Below the pieces are notes generated by a model. That model searched no databases. It was not told the DNA's origin and worked only from the letters and a program-made list of their open reading frames with translations. Positions 1-8,619 of a stretch of 64,000 nt of DNA are shown here, piece after piece. A program made the position numbers and the translations under genes. Source of the stretch: CAKMZU01 sp965248335 (GTDB lineage: Bacteria; Pseudomonadota; Gammaproteobacteria; Pseudomonadales; DT-91). The stretch is from positions 838,537 through 902,536 of the forward strand of contig CBDFIY010000002.1 in assembly GCA_965248335.1 (NCBI GenBank). The letters are read 5' to 3'. Numbering within the stretch: position 1 is the stretch's first letter; each line of letters starts with the position of its first letter.

Positions 1-20
1 TTTCCCATTCCGATGGGTAT
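1..20 (+). repeat. Partial copy (right end) of the palindromic TATACC element
   Basis: The first bases end in CATTCCGATGGGTATA, matching the right end of the full copies at 100-227 and 8419-8546. The rest of this copy would lie before the window. Only about 16 bases match, so this is tentative. Confidence 0.5.
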
Positions 21-99
21 AGCGCAGATATTAGTGCCACAAATTTTTAACCGCATCCACAAAAAAGCGAAGGGGTTTTTGCTTCAGCTTTCGTAGTTT

Positions 100-227
100 T
101 ATACCGCTCACCCTTGAAGATGCAAGGGCGTTGGCCGCGCTCGCTCACCCCAATCACTTACTGACTGTAAGCTCATGGGGATTCGCTCACTTGCCGCCTT
201 CTTGCATCTCCAATTCTGATGGGTATA
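100..227 (+). repeat. Palindromic repeat element, copy 1 (128 bp)
   Basis: The element begins TATACC and ends GGTATA. Its two halves are imperfect reverse complements: AGATGCAAG in the left arm answers CTTGCATCT in the right arm, and an inner CCCCA...TGGGG and CTTAC...GTAAG form the tip of the hairpin. Near-identical copies lie at 8419-8546 and 54350-54477 and a shortened one at 7271-7380, all in the same orientation. It encodes no protein, so it is best described as a MITE- or REP-like hairpin element. Family name unknown to me. Confidence 0.9.
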
Positions 228-776
228 CACGCCGCACCGCACTGCTTGGATTGCTTGTGTAGTTTTTTGATTTTAGGTTTGATCGCTCGGTAGCGATCAA
301 ACCGTGGGCTAAAGAAGGCAATGGGCTTGCTACTATCGACAATGAAATTCGTACCAAAATTCCTCACCTCACTTCACCTCACCTCATCGTAACGAATACG
401 AGACGTAACTGTCACAGGGTCGCTATCATCATTGACGATGCGGCGTTGGTGCTGCTTACCGAATGAAATGTGTCGGCGACAGGCCTATGATGACATTGAT
501 GATCTATTGCTCTGGGATATTCAGCTCTAATATCATCTGGTTTTTTTGCTAGGTGGGCTTTGCTAGACGCTTACTATGTATCTCTTATCTGTGTATAAAG
601 AAGACTGACTAAGACTGGGGAAAGTTAAATTTTTTGCAGTTAAGGATTATTGTGTTATGAATGATACGACATGCGAGTAGACGTATTTCATCGTGCTCTA
701 TAAGAAATTTATGACTTGGCATAACATTTGAGGTTAAACGGCTGAGTTCCCACTCTATACAGAATTCGAGGCGAAA
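228..776. other. Gene-poor region upstream of glpG
   Basis: I find no convincing gene here. A perfect hairpin lies at 277-302 (11-bp stem GTTTGATCGCT, loop CGGT). A short minus-strand open frame (173-367) runs partly through the palindromic repeat and may be a decayed transposase remnant, but it is too short and unspecific to call. Between about 365 and 390 there are short CACCTCA iterations. The glpG promoter should lie in the last 150 bases, but I cannot pick a convincing one. Confidence 0.5.
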
Positions 777-1634
777 TTGACAGATCTAATCCCAGCTATC
801 AGGTTTGATCAGGACATAGGCGGTGACGCCTTAAAGCCTTTCGTACTTTACTTATCTTCGGTGAACTTCCCCCATCGGCTAAGTGAGGAGAGCGGTCGGT
901 TAGTTTTATGGGTGTATCATAAAGAGCATGTTGCCATGGCACGTACGCTTTATCAGCGTTTTGAGCGTGGTGAAATAGCGGCTGAGTTTGAGCCTGTAAG
1001 CAAGCACTCGACACCTGCTCTTGCAAAAATAACAGGCATTATTTCGCAAAACCCTGTTGCGATCATGACGCTTCTGCTGAGCGTGATCGGATATACAGTG
1101 GTTGTGATGGGCTTGCATCAGGTTGTTGCTTGGTTAAGTTTTCAGGGCATTTTTCTTTCGAGCCCTGATGCTGTTATTAGCCAAATTGTGCAAGGACAAG
1201 TTTGGCGTTTGGTGACACCGATTTTCTTGCATTTTTCATGGGTACATATTGGTTTTAATGCGGTGATATTTTGGTTTCTTGGTCATCAAGTTGAGAGGCG
1301 CGAAGGCTCGTGGGCTTTGTTAACTGCTGTTTTACTCTTCTCTCTGGCATCGAATATTACGCAATTCTATCTACAGCCCTATCATTTGTTTGGCGGGTTA
1401 TCCGGCGTTGTTTATGGGTTGATCGCTTATTGCTGGTTGCGTAATACATCGCAGGCGGGATTATTTAATTTTCCTTCGGGGCTGGCTTGGCTGTCAGTTG
1501 CCATGATACTCATAGGTTTTACTGGCGTATCCGCATTCTTTGGGTTTAACCTTGCTAATTGGGCGCATTTGGCGGGTTTTGCTATGGGCGCTGTATTGGC
1601 GTTGTTTAAAAGGGGGAAGGGTTTTGGCCTATGA
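777..1634 (+). CDS. glpG: Rhomboid family intramembrane serine protease (GlpG-like)
   Basis: An inner-membrane protease that cleaves transmembrane segments of membrane proteins. The 285-residue protein has a soluble N-terminal domain of about 90 residues followed by six hydrophobic segments, the GlpG layout. The catalytic serine is Ser209 in GLSG and the histidine His264 in AHLAG. His157 and Asn161 (HIGFN) supply the oxyanion region. The spacing of these four residues is close to that of E. coli GlpG. The start is TTG at 777, supported by a GAGG ribosome site five bases upstream; no in-frame ATG would keep the N-terminal domain. The next gene overlaps its stop by 4 bp (ATGA), so the two are probably translationally coupled. 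Confidence 0.93.
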   Translation: MTDLIPAIRFDQDIGGDALKPFVLYLSSVNFPHRLSEESGRLVLWVYHKEHVAMARTLYQRFERGEIAAEFEPVSKHSTPALAKITGIISQNPVAIMTLLLSVIGYTVVVMGLHQVVAWLSFQGIFLSSPDAVISQIVQGQVWRLVTPIFLHFSWVHIGFNAVIFWFLGHQVERREGSWALLTAVLLFSLASNITQFYLQPYHLFGGLSGVVYGLIAYCWLRNTSQAGLFNFPSGLAWLSVAMILIGFTGVSAFFGFNLANWAHLAGFAMGAVLALFKRGKGFGL

Positions 1635-1903
1635 GGCTTAGGGTTAAAATCATTGCAGGCGCACGGCAGGAAAAAATTGTGGGCTGGCTTGGGCGCGATC
1701 TTAAAATTAAAGTTATTCAGCCTGCTGAGCAGGGCAAGGCGAATAAAGCGATCATGACATTGATGGCGAAAACTTTAGGCGTTAGCGTAAAATCTATTTC
1801 TATTGCAACAGGTGCGACAGCCGCTTATAAAATTGTACAAATCGAAGACCTTGATGAAGAAAGTTTTCAGAAGAAAATTTCTGCAGCAATAGCTGATAAT
1901 TAA
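1631..1903 (+). CDS. DUF167 family protein (YggU-like)
   Basis: A 90-residue protein of the DUF167/YggU family, whose biochemical role is not established. Family features visible are the opening strand RLRVKIIAGAR, the segment QPAEQGKANKAI near residues 37-48, and SIATGATAAYK near residues 59-69. The length is typical. It overlaps the glpG stop codon by 4 bp, which points to co-transcription. No signal peptide or membrane segment. Confidence 0.85.
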   Translation: MRLRVKIIAGARQEKIVGWLGRDLKIKVIQPAEQGKANKAIMTLMAKTLGVSVKSISIATGATAAYKIVQIEDLDEESFQKKISAAIADN

Positions 1904-1978
1904 ATCTGATCATGTATGCTGGAACATATCCCCTGATCGGTCGCCTAACCTACACAGTATCATTATAAAGCAGAAATT

Positions 1979-4171
1979 ATGGGTAAATCCAAAACTAAGT
2001 CGATCGTTGGCGGGGGCCCAAAGAAGGTACTTTATACCTTAAACACGGTTCGCCGGATAGGTTTATTAAACAGTGCCAAAGCGCTAAAAAGCAGTAACGC
2101 GTGTAAAGCTTGTGGCTTAGGTATGGGCGGTCAACGTGGGGGAATGATTAATGAGTTAGGTGAATTCCCTTCTGTTTGCAATAAAAGTATCCAGGCACAA
2201 TCCACGGATATACAGCAGCCGATTCCTGAAGAGGTTTTTCAACATAACATTTCTGAATTTAAAGCGCTGAGCAACAAAGAGATCGAACGCTTGGGGCGGT
2301 TAAATACGCCTTTATTTAAACCGAAAGATAGCCATTATTATGAGCCTAAAACATGGGAGTGGGCATTGGATTATGCAGCGAGTCAGTTTTCTGCATCACA
2401 TCCCGATAAAACCTTTTTTTATGCTTCTGGCCGTTCGTCAAATGAAGCGGCGTTTGTTCTTCAATTACTTGCGCGAGCGTATGGTACGAATAACGTCAAC
2501 AATTGTTCTTACTATTGCCATCAGGCAACGGGTGTTGGGTTAGCCTCAACCATAGGAACAGGTACGGCTACTGTTGAACTTGAGGATTTGAGCGGTTGTG
2601 ATTTGGTATTTTTAATTGGGGCAAACCCTTCGTCTAATCACCCTCGGCTGATACACCAGCTAAAACATTGTCGTGATCGTGGCGCGGATGTGATCGTGAT
2701 TAATCCGGCAAAGGAACCTGGGCTAGTTAAATTCGCTGTGCCTAAAAGCCCTAAATCAATGTTGGCGGGTGGAACTGAGATTGCGTCGGAGTATCTTCAG
2801 CCGAAGATCGGCTCGGATTTGGCGTTGCTGAGCGCTATAGGCAAAGCGTTGATTGAGGGGAGTTCACACACGCAAGCATTTATTGACGCATACACACAGG
2901 GCTTTGAGAGCTACCGTGCATCGCTTGAAAAGGCGAGTTGGTCAAGGCTTTGTGAACAAACAGGGCTACCAAAACAACGGATTGAAGCGATTTCAAGGCG
3001 TTATGCGGAGGCAGAAAACGTCATATTTGCTTGGGGGATGGGAATTACGCATCACACACATGGCAGCAAAAATGTAGAAGCGATTGCCAATCTTGCATTG
3101 TTGAGAGGCATGGTCGGTAAACGCTTTGCTGGGCTTTTACCTTTGCGTGGGCACAGTAATGTGCAAGGTGTGGGTACTATGGGCGTTAAACCTGTTTTGG
3201 CTGAAGATGTACTTAAAAGGATGGAAGCGCAATTAGGGCTAGTTGCACCAAAGAAACCGGGCTTGGATACATTGGCTTGTTTAACTCGGGCGCACGAAGG
3301 CAGTATGGATGCAGCATTAATCATGGGTGGAAATTTATATGAAGCTAGCCCTGATAGCATGTGGGCAAAAGAAGCTTTGGATAATGTTGGCTTTAAATTG
3401 TATTTAACAACGACCTTAAATCGCGGTCACTTAGAGGGTGTGGCACGAAGTGATGCCTTGGTTTTACCTGTGACTGCACGTGATGAGGAGCGTCAATCAA
3501 CCACCCAAGAATCTATGTTCAATTATGTGCGCATGAGCGATGGCGGTATCGATAGGTTATCTAATGTGCGGCCAGAGGTGGATATTTTATGTGATCTGGC
3601 CTTAAGAATGCTGCCTGATACCTTGGTTGATTTCCATGCGTTTAAAACGCATCGAACGATACGCCAAGCAATCGCCAAAACGGTCACAGGTATGGAAAAT
3701 ATAGCGGATATTGATGTTGCTAAAATTGAGTTTCATGTCAATGGCAGGCTTTTACATAAACCGGTGTTTAATACCCCCTCAAGGCGTGCTAATTTTGTGA
3801 CGCATCAAGATTTATTTGTACAGTCAACAACGGCTGAATTCCCTTTTACGTTAATGAGTGTACGTAGTGAGGGTCAGTTTAATTCCATCATCTACGAAGA
3901 GAGTGATAGCTACCGAGGCACAAAAGAACGATGGTCATTATTGATGGGACAGGCCGATATGACGCGGTTAGGATTGGCTGTTGGTGATACCGTTGATATT
4001 CGATCGGCGCAGGGTAAAATGGAGAAATTAAAGTTGTATTTATTCGACTTGCCTGCAGGTAATTTAATGGCTTACTATCCCGAAGCGAATGTGCTCATCG
4101 GAAGAGAAACTGATCCAAGAAGCAAAACGCCGGCATTTAAAGCGATCCCTGTCGTCGTTGAATGCCTCTGA
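1979..4171 (+). CDS. FdhF/YdeP-type molybdopterin oxidoreductase, alpha subunit
   Basis: A 730-residue protein resembling the large molybdopterin-binding subunit of formate dehydrogenases, of the cytoplasmic FdhF/YdeP class. An N-terminal cysteine group (Cys42, Cys45, Cys67) is followed by the molybdopterin fold with FLIGANPSSNHP and VIVINPAKEPG, then a C-terminal dinucleotide-binding domain (RSEGQFNSIIYEESDSYRG). No signal peptide is seen, so it is probably cytoplasmic. Members of this group are often annotated as formate dehydrogenase-like, but the true substrate is unknown; YdeP has been linked to acid resistance in E. coli. No small Fe-S or membrane subunit is encoded nearby. A methyltransferase follows 17 bases after its stop. 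Confidence 0.85.
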   Translation: MGKSKTKSIVGGGPKKVLYTLNTVRRIGLLNSAKALKSSNACKACGLGMGGQRGGMINELGEFPSVCNKSIQAQSTDIQQPIPEEVFQHNISEFKALSNKEIERLGRLNTPLFKPKDSHYYEPKTWEWALDYAASQFSASHPDKTFFYASGRSSNEAAFVLQLLARAYGTNNVNNCSYYCHQATGVGLASTIGTGTATVELEDLSGCDLVFLIGANPSSNHPRLIHQLKHCRDRGADVIVINPAKEPGLVKFAVPKSPKSMLAGGTEIASEYLQPKIGSDLALLSAIGKALIEGSSHTQAFIDAYTQGFESYRASLEKASWSRLCEQTGLPKQRIEAISRRYAEAENVIFAWGMGITHHTHGSKNVEAIANLALLRGMVGKRFAGLLPLRGHSNVQGVGTMGVKPVLAEDVLKRMEAQLGLVAPKKPGLDTLACLTRAHEGSMDAALIMGGNLYEASPDSMWAKEALDNVGFKLYLTTTLNRGHLEGVARSDALVLPVTARDEERQSTTQESMFNYVRMSDGGIDRLSNVRPEVDILCDLALRMLPDTLVDFHAFKTHRTIRQAIAKTVTGMENIADIDVAKIEFHVNGRLLHKPVFNTPSRRANFVTHQDLFVQSTTAEFPFTLMSVRSEGQFNSIIYEESDSYRGTKERWSLLMGQADMTRLGLAVGDTVDIRSAQGKMEKLKLYLFDLPAGNLMAYYPEANVLIGRETDPRSKTPAFKAIPVVVECL

Positions 4172-4188
4172 TCATTTATTGAGTATTC

Positions 4189-4800
4189 ATGAATAAGAAA
4201 ATAGATAAACGTGAAGCAACAACCTTGGCTAACTATTCCGAACGTGCGGATGATTTTTGGGCTGGGACGAAAGACCATGATGTCAGTCAAAATATCCGCG
4301 CTTTGCTGAATCAACTGCCCAAAAATACGGCGCTTGATATTTTGGATTTTGGTTGCGGCCCCGGGCGAGATTTACTGACATTTAAACAGTTAGGTCACCG
4401 AGCACTCGGGGTAGATGGAACAGAAAAATTTTGCCAAATGGCGAAAGATTATAGTGATTGTGAAGTGCTTCATCAGAACTTCCTAGCACTTGATCTGGGT
4501 GAACAGCGATTTGATGGTATTTTTGCTAATGCATCGTTATTTCATGTGCCGAGTGAAAAACTTGTTAGCGTGTTACAGCAACTGTACCGCTCACTGAAAC
4601 CACAAGGCGTACTTTTTTCATCGAATCCTCGTGGGCACAAGGATGGCTTTCAGGGCGAGCGTTATGCGCATTTTATGGAGTTTGATGACAGTAAAGCATA
4701 CCTTGAAGAAGCGGGTTTTACGGTAGTTGATCATTATTATCGTCCCGAAGGTGTACCGAGAGAGCAACAATCTTGGCTTGCTATTGTAAGTCGGCGATGA
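4189..4800 (+). CDS. Class I SAM-dependent methyltransferase
   Basis: A 203-residue cytoplasmic methyltransferase. Motif I, the SAM-binding loop, is DFGCGPGRD at residues 53-61. FDGIFANASLFHV around residue 105 and LKPQGVLFSSNPRG around 135 match the later strands of the Rossmann-like fold. The substrate cannot be told from sequence. It starts 17 bases after the molybdopterin oxidoreductase gene on the same strand, so the two may form an operon. Confidence 0.88.
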   Translation: MNKKIDKREATTLANYSERADDFWAGTKDHDVSQNIRALLNQLPKNTALDILDFGCGPGRDLLTFKQLGHRALGVDGTEKFCQMAKDYSDCEVLHQNFLALDLGEQRFDGIFANASLFHVPSEKLVSVLQQLYRSLKPQGVLFSSNPRGHKDGFQGERYAHFMEFDDSKAYLEEAGFTVVDHYYRPEGVPREQQSWLAIVSRR

Positions 4801-4878
4801 AGGATCCCTGCATTGACAGAATGTATGCTTACAGTACCTAAGATCCGGTGTGAAAAATTTAATAGGTAAAGGTTGATG

Positions 4879-6093
4879 ATGACGTTACAACACCAGATAT
4901 GCTTTTTATTTTTTTGTCTACTGCCGTCTTACGTTTTAAGTCAGTCGCCGTTGGTTTATCAGGTGAAAGTGGATAATGCTAACCCGTTGGTTGCAGATGT
5001 TTCTGTGGATACATCGCAAGCGGGTGCATTGCGCTTTCTCCCGCCAAGGTTTTTTGATAATGGTGAGGTGGAGCCAATTCTTTATTGTCATAATACTGGC
5101 AATAAAGTTAAGCCGATTAGCTGGCAGGTACCTGTTCAGTGCGTGCGGGTATCGTGGCAGATTAGCTTTATACCCGTGTCGCCTGAAGGGCTTGAAGTTT
5201 CTCAGCAGAGAAATGCGTTTTCACTCTTGGAAGGTTGGCATTTACTGACAGAATGGAACACGTTGCCGAGAATTCAGGATCAGGATGCTATTCGTGTGTG
5301 TTTGTACGCGGAATCCAATACGTGCTATGACCTGCCGCCTACTTCCGCTGCGCCACTTTTTATTGTGAGCGGTATGCAGCACAACATGCTTATTGATGTA
5401 GGCGATATTACTCTCAACCTTAAATCGAGTGGTAGGCAGCTCGTGGATCAACAGCTTTTGTGGGTGCCTGTTTTTCTTCACCAAATTGATTACCTCAAAT
5501 CACAATTTTCGGTAAATAACGCTGAGCTGTGGCAGCTCGTCTGGTTTAAGCGGGAGCGCCGGTCGGGAAGCATAGGCGGTGCTGCAGGCTTCCATACGTT
5601 TCTCGCTAATTACCCCGTCGAGAACGGTGTCATATCCCGAGATGCTTACACCTATTTGCTCAAAATATCAGCGCATGAATTTATGCATCAGCTTTTCTAT
5701 GTGCCGAATGCAATATGGGTGAATGAAAGCCTTGCAGAATATTATGCGATTAGCTCATTGCAAGGGACACGCTACCGTGTGTCTAGCGCGGTTAATCGCT
5801 GGATGTACAGTGCGACGGCATTTCCATTGAGTTATGTTGGTCTGTATGACGCAGCGAAACAGGTCGAGAGAAATAATAATTATGCCTATTATGGTTTGTT
5901 TTATACCAAAGGTGCGGCACTTTGGGGGGCGATAGATCAACAGCTACAGAAAAAAAATACGCGATTAAGTCAGTATCTAAGCTTGCTTGAAAATGCCAAG
6001 GATCAAATCCTTCCACAGGCGTTTGTTGATGCAATAATCGACAAGTTAGGGCAGGCTGAATGGACAATTATCAGGCAGCGTTATTTATTATAA
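4879..6093 (+). CDS. Secreted gluzincin-like metalloprotease (HExxH, MA-like)
   Basis: A 404-residue exported protein with a signal peptide (hydrophobic stretch from about residue 6, ending near VLSQS). The C-terminal half carries a zinc-protease signature: HEFMH at 266-270, then NESLAEYYA with Glu283 as likely third ligand. This HExxH...NE.LAEY pattern is that of MA-clan (gluzincin) domains such as Peptidase_MA-like proteins; the 12-residue gap is shorter than the 18 of M1 aminopeptidases. The first 200 residues are unfamiliar and rich in beta-type sequence. TTG at 4873 and ATGs at 4876 and 4879 are all possible starts; ATG 4879 has the best spacing to AAAGG. Probable periplasmic or secreted protease, substrate unknown. 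Confidence 0.75.
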   Translation: MTLQHQICFLFFCLLPSYVLSQSPLVYQVKVDNANPLVADVSVDTSQAGALRFLPPRFFDNGEVEPILYCHNTGNKVKPISWQVPVQCVRVSWQISFIPVSPEGLEVSQQRNAFSLLEGWHLLTEWNTLPRIQDQDAIRVCLYAESNTCYDLPPTSAAPLFIVSGMQHNMLIDVGDITLNLKSSGRQLVDQQLLWVPVFLHQIDYLKSQFSVNNAELWQLVWFKRERRSGSIGGAAGFHTFLANYPVENGVISRDAYTYLLKISAHEFMHQLFYVPNAIWVNESLAEYYAISSLQGTRYRVSSAVNRWMYSATAFPLSYVGLYDAAKQVERNNNYAYYGLFYTKGAALWGAIDQQLQKKNTRLSQYLSLLENAKDQILPQAFVDAIIDKLGQAEWTIIRQRYLL

Positions 6094-6122
6094 TCGATTC
6101 GTTTCAGTGGATTTTCTAGCAC

Positions 6123-7172
6123 CTAAGCCCTTAAGAATTTTTTATAAAAGGCAATAAAGCTTAAGCCTATGATCAATACCGATGAAGCGATTTGTAGCCA
6201 GCTGGCATGTAAGTGCTGATCACTGACGCTAGAAAGCATCGGAAAATTAAACACAGAAAAGAGATAATTGGTTAAAGCACCGAAGGCAAAGCTACAAATG
6301 ACAATACCTGATAAATAAGCGATTAAAGGCCTTTTTCCAAGCTCATTATAAATAATGCCTAAGGTGCCAATGTTGGTTGCGGGGCCTGTGAGCATAAAGA
6401 CCAATACTGCCCCAGGTGAAACGCCAGAGAGAAGAAAGCCTGCGGCAATGGGGGTAGATGCGGTTGCGCAGATATACATAGGTACACCAATAACGGCCAT
6501 TAAAATGAAGGCCATCCAGCTATCGCCGTATTGCGTTAAGAAAGAGGAGGGGACATAGGTTTGAATAATCGCGGCAAAGAGTAAGCCCACGAATAGCCAG
6601 ATAAAAATGTCATCGAACATATCAAAGAAAGCAAAGTTGATGCCTTGCTTTAGTTTATTCGTTGCCGGTGTCTGCACCGCTTGTTTGGGTGTATCACAGC
6701 ATGAGGGCTTTTCTGTTTTGCAGCAGCTAGAAGGCGAGTCTGTTTTTTTTGTCGCCTCAACGGTTTCCCCCCCTTCCGATTTCCCCACTAAAAAACCCGC
6801 AAATATCGCACTAAAAATTGCCGCAATAGGGCGGATAATCGTCATAAATGGCCCCATGAGTGCATAGGTAATGCCCATAGAGTCAATCCCTGTTTCAGGG
6901 GTGGCAATCAGAAAAGAGACGGTTGCATTCTTTGACCCCCCTGCGCGACGTATGCTGAGCGCAGCGGGTACAACGCCACATGAGCATAAGGGCAAAGGCG
7001 CGCCAATCAAGGCTGCCTTGATGGTGGCTTTCATGCCTTTTCCGCCAAGATGGCGAGTGAGGTAGTCCTCAGGGATATAGGCCTTGATGATTCCAGCAAT
7101 AAGCAAGCCTAACAGTAACCAAGGCGCAGATTCATTAAGCAAGGTAAAGAAGTTAGTCACGAATTCCATCAT
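6123..7172 (-). CDS. SO_0444/ArsP-like permease, probable metal efflux
   Basis: A 349-residue inner-membrane permease of the DUF318/ArsP superfamily. Eight or so hydrophobic segments form two halves. The CSCG motif at residues 63-66 in APLPLCSCGVVPAA is the family hallmark. The central cytoplasmic loop carries two paired-cysteine clusters (Cys151-152 and Cys159-160), the feature of the SO_0444 group annotated as Cu/Zn efflux transporters. Metal specificity is inferred from family, not shown. Its stop faces the stop of the metalloprotease gene. A CDF transporter gene lies upstream on the same strand, separated by a palindromic repeat, so the area has a metal-handling theme. Confidence 0.85.
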   Translation of the reverse strand: MMEFVTNFFTLLNESAPWLLLGLLIAGIIKAYIPEDYLTRHLGGKGMKATIKAALIGAPLPLCSCGVVPAALSIRRAGGSKNATVSFLIATPETGIDSMGITYALMGPFMTIIRPIAAIFSAIFAGFLVGKSEGGETVEATKKTDSPSSCCKTEKPSCCDTPKQAVQTPATNKLKQGINFAFFDMFDDIFIWLFVGLLFAAIIQTYVPSSFLTQYGDSWMAFILMAVIGVPMYICATASTPIAAGFLLSGVSPGAVLVFMLTGPATNIGTLGIIYNELGKRPLIAYLSGIVICSFAFGALTNYLFSVFNFPMLSSVSDQHLHASWLQIASSVLIIGLSFIAFYKKFLRA

Positions 7173-7270
7173 AAACCTTTCGTGTGGGGGGTTGTGTTTA
7201 TCCTAGCAGTTTAGCCAAAAGAAGTCTTTGTTAGGTCGTTATTATGCTGTATGAGGTGCGTGATTTTATT

Positions 7271-7380
7271 TATACCGATCACCCTTGAATATGCAATGGC
7301 GTTGGCCACGTTCTGACTGTAAGCTCATGGGAGGTTCGCTCGCTTGCCGCCTTCTTGCATCGCCAATTCTGATAGGTATA
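7271..7380 (+). repeat. Palindromic repeat element, copy 2 (shortened, about 110 bp)
   Basis: The element starts TATACCGATC and ends ATAGGTATA like copy 1, but has lost about 18 bases around the inner GCTCGCTCACCCC segment of the left arm, so its hairpin tip is damaged. It ends 14 bases before the CDF gene stop, on the other side of which copy 3 lies. Confidence 0.88.
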
Positions 7381-7394
7381 GCCATAAAGGGACG

Positions 7395-8324
7395 TTAAGG
7401 GTAAGCAATTTCAAGGTGATAAATTTTCTCATCTGCTGTGGCTTCAATATAAATGTGAATATGGCTGTTGGGCACTTCAAACGCGGTGTAAAGTGCACGT
7501 CGAATCTCATCCAAATCGTGCATGCTACGCTCAACATCTCTTTTTCGTAAACACATCACCCAAATATCTAGCTGACGGCCCGTTTTTCCGCTTCTTACTG
7601 CAAAATCATCAATGGCATAGCGAGAAAGCACTTTGGTTAATATGGTTTCTATTTCTTGCTGTTTCTCTATTGAGGGGGCTGAAGTAAGTAGCTCAAGAAA
7701 GTTATCTTTAAAAATGGCGATGGGAATGGGGATAACGATAAGTGAAATGGTTAAAAGCACACAGGGGTCTACATAAGGGAGGTAGTGTTCCCATTGCGTG
7801 GTTTCAATGAGTTTACTGATGAAGAAAACAAATAAGATCGCGCTGCTCAGTGCTGTATCGACCATCCAACCTTTTGTTTCAACAGAGAGCAGTGGCGTGG
7901 GGTAGGCTTTATTCATGCGCACGAGAATGATGGCAATAATGAGGCAGCCTATAGTGGCGACCAGTGCATACAAAATACCGAGGTCGAAATTTATTTGCCG
8001 ACCACCTTTTAAGATAACAATGATGGCAGAATAGCTGGCAAAAACGATTACCGAGACAAAAAGGCAGGCTTTGGCAATGTTGATGATGGGTTCCATTTGG
8101 CTGAGGCCAAATTGAAAGCGATGATTGACGAGCGGTAAGATTTTGATGCAAACGTATAGTGTCGTCGCAATCATGATCATATTGATGCTAGAAAAAACAC
8201 CATCCAGCAAAATGGCATCGGAAGACGTGAGGTAAGCAAAGCCGAAGCCAAGCAAGGCCATAACGAGTGCCCCAAAGAAAGACAGCGTATAGGCTTTTTT
8301 CTCATTCCTCTGGCTTCGTTTCAT
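7395..8324 (-). CDS. Cation diffusion facilitator (CDF) family transporter
   Basis: A 309-residue inner-membrane transporter, probably exporting Zn2+ or another divalent cation in exchange for protons. Six hydrophobic segments are followed by a cytoplasmic C-terminal domain of about 100 residues. Metal-site acidic residues are seen in DAILLDGVFSSINM (second segment) and MVDTALSSA (fifth segment). Metal specificity is not readable. The gene stands alone between two same-direction copies of the palindromic repeat (7271-7380 and 8419-8546). Confidence 0.85.
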   Translation of the reverse strand: MKRSQRNEKKAYTLSFFGALVMALLGFGFAYLTSSDAILLDGVFSSINMIMIATTLYVCIKILPLVNHRFQFGLSQMEPIINIAKACLFVSVIVFASYSAIIVILKGGRQINFDLGILYALVATIGCLIIAIILVRMNKAYPTPLLSVETKGWMVDTALSSAILFVFFISKLIETTQWEHYLPYVDPCVLLTISLIVIPIPIAIFKDNFLELLTSAPSIEKQQEIETILTKVLSRYAIDDFAVRSGKTGRQLDIWVMCLRKRDVERSMHDLDEIRRALYTAFEVPNSHIHIYIEATADEKIYHLEIAYP

Positions 8325-8418
8325 ACGCCTCTCTGTGTTTTACAGGAGTTTGTTTCTAAAAAGGTTAGACCTTGTAAGCGCAGTGAAGTTTTAAAGTTAT
8401 TGAAGGGGATGTGAGGTG

Positions 8419-8546
8419 TATACCCATCACACTTGAAGATGCAAGGGCGTTGGCCGCGCTCGCTCACCCCAATCACTTACTGATTGTAAGCTCATGGGGA
8501 TTCGCTCGTTTTCCGCCTTCTTGCATCTCCAATTCCGATGAGTATA
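8419..8546 (+). repeat. Palindromic repeat element, copy 3 (128 bp)
   Basis: A full-length copy starting TATACCCATC and ending GATGAGTATA, with the same AGATGCAAG/CTTGCATCT arms and CCCCA...TGGGG tip as copy 1. It lies between the start of the CDF gene and the end of etfD and so could also affect transcription there. Confidence 0.9.
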
Positions 8547-8563
8547 AATGTAGGGGGGGAATG

Positions 8564-8608
8564 CCTGTGGGCTACATTATTCGACTGTAAAATGTAGCCG
8601 CCGACAGG
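8564..8608 (-). terminator. Long hairpin after etfD, possible terminator
   Basis: CCTGT...GGCTACATT pairs with AATGTAGCC...ACAGG, giving a 9-bp core stem (8570-8578 with 8591-8599) and an outer 5-bp stem. It lies just past the etfD stop codon. There is no U-run on either strand, so a factor-independent terminator is doubtful; it may be an mRNA 3' end stabiliser. Confidence 0.4.
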
Positions 8609-8619
8609 AAGAGTAGAAT

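Noticed and set aside
173..367. Minus-strand 64-residue open frame, possible transposase remnant
   Set aside because: A third of it lies inside the palindromic repeat; the rest has no recognisable family feature and no ribosome site.
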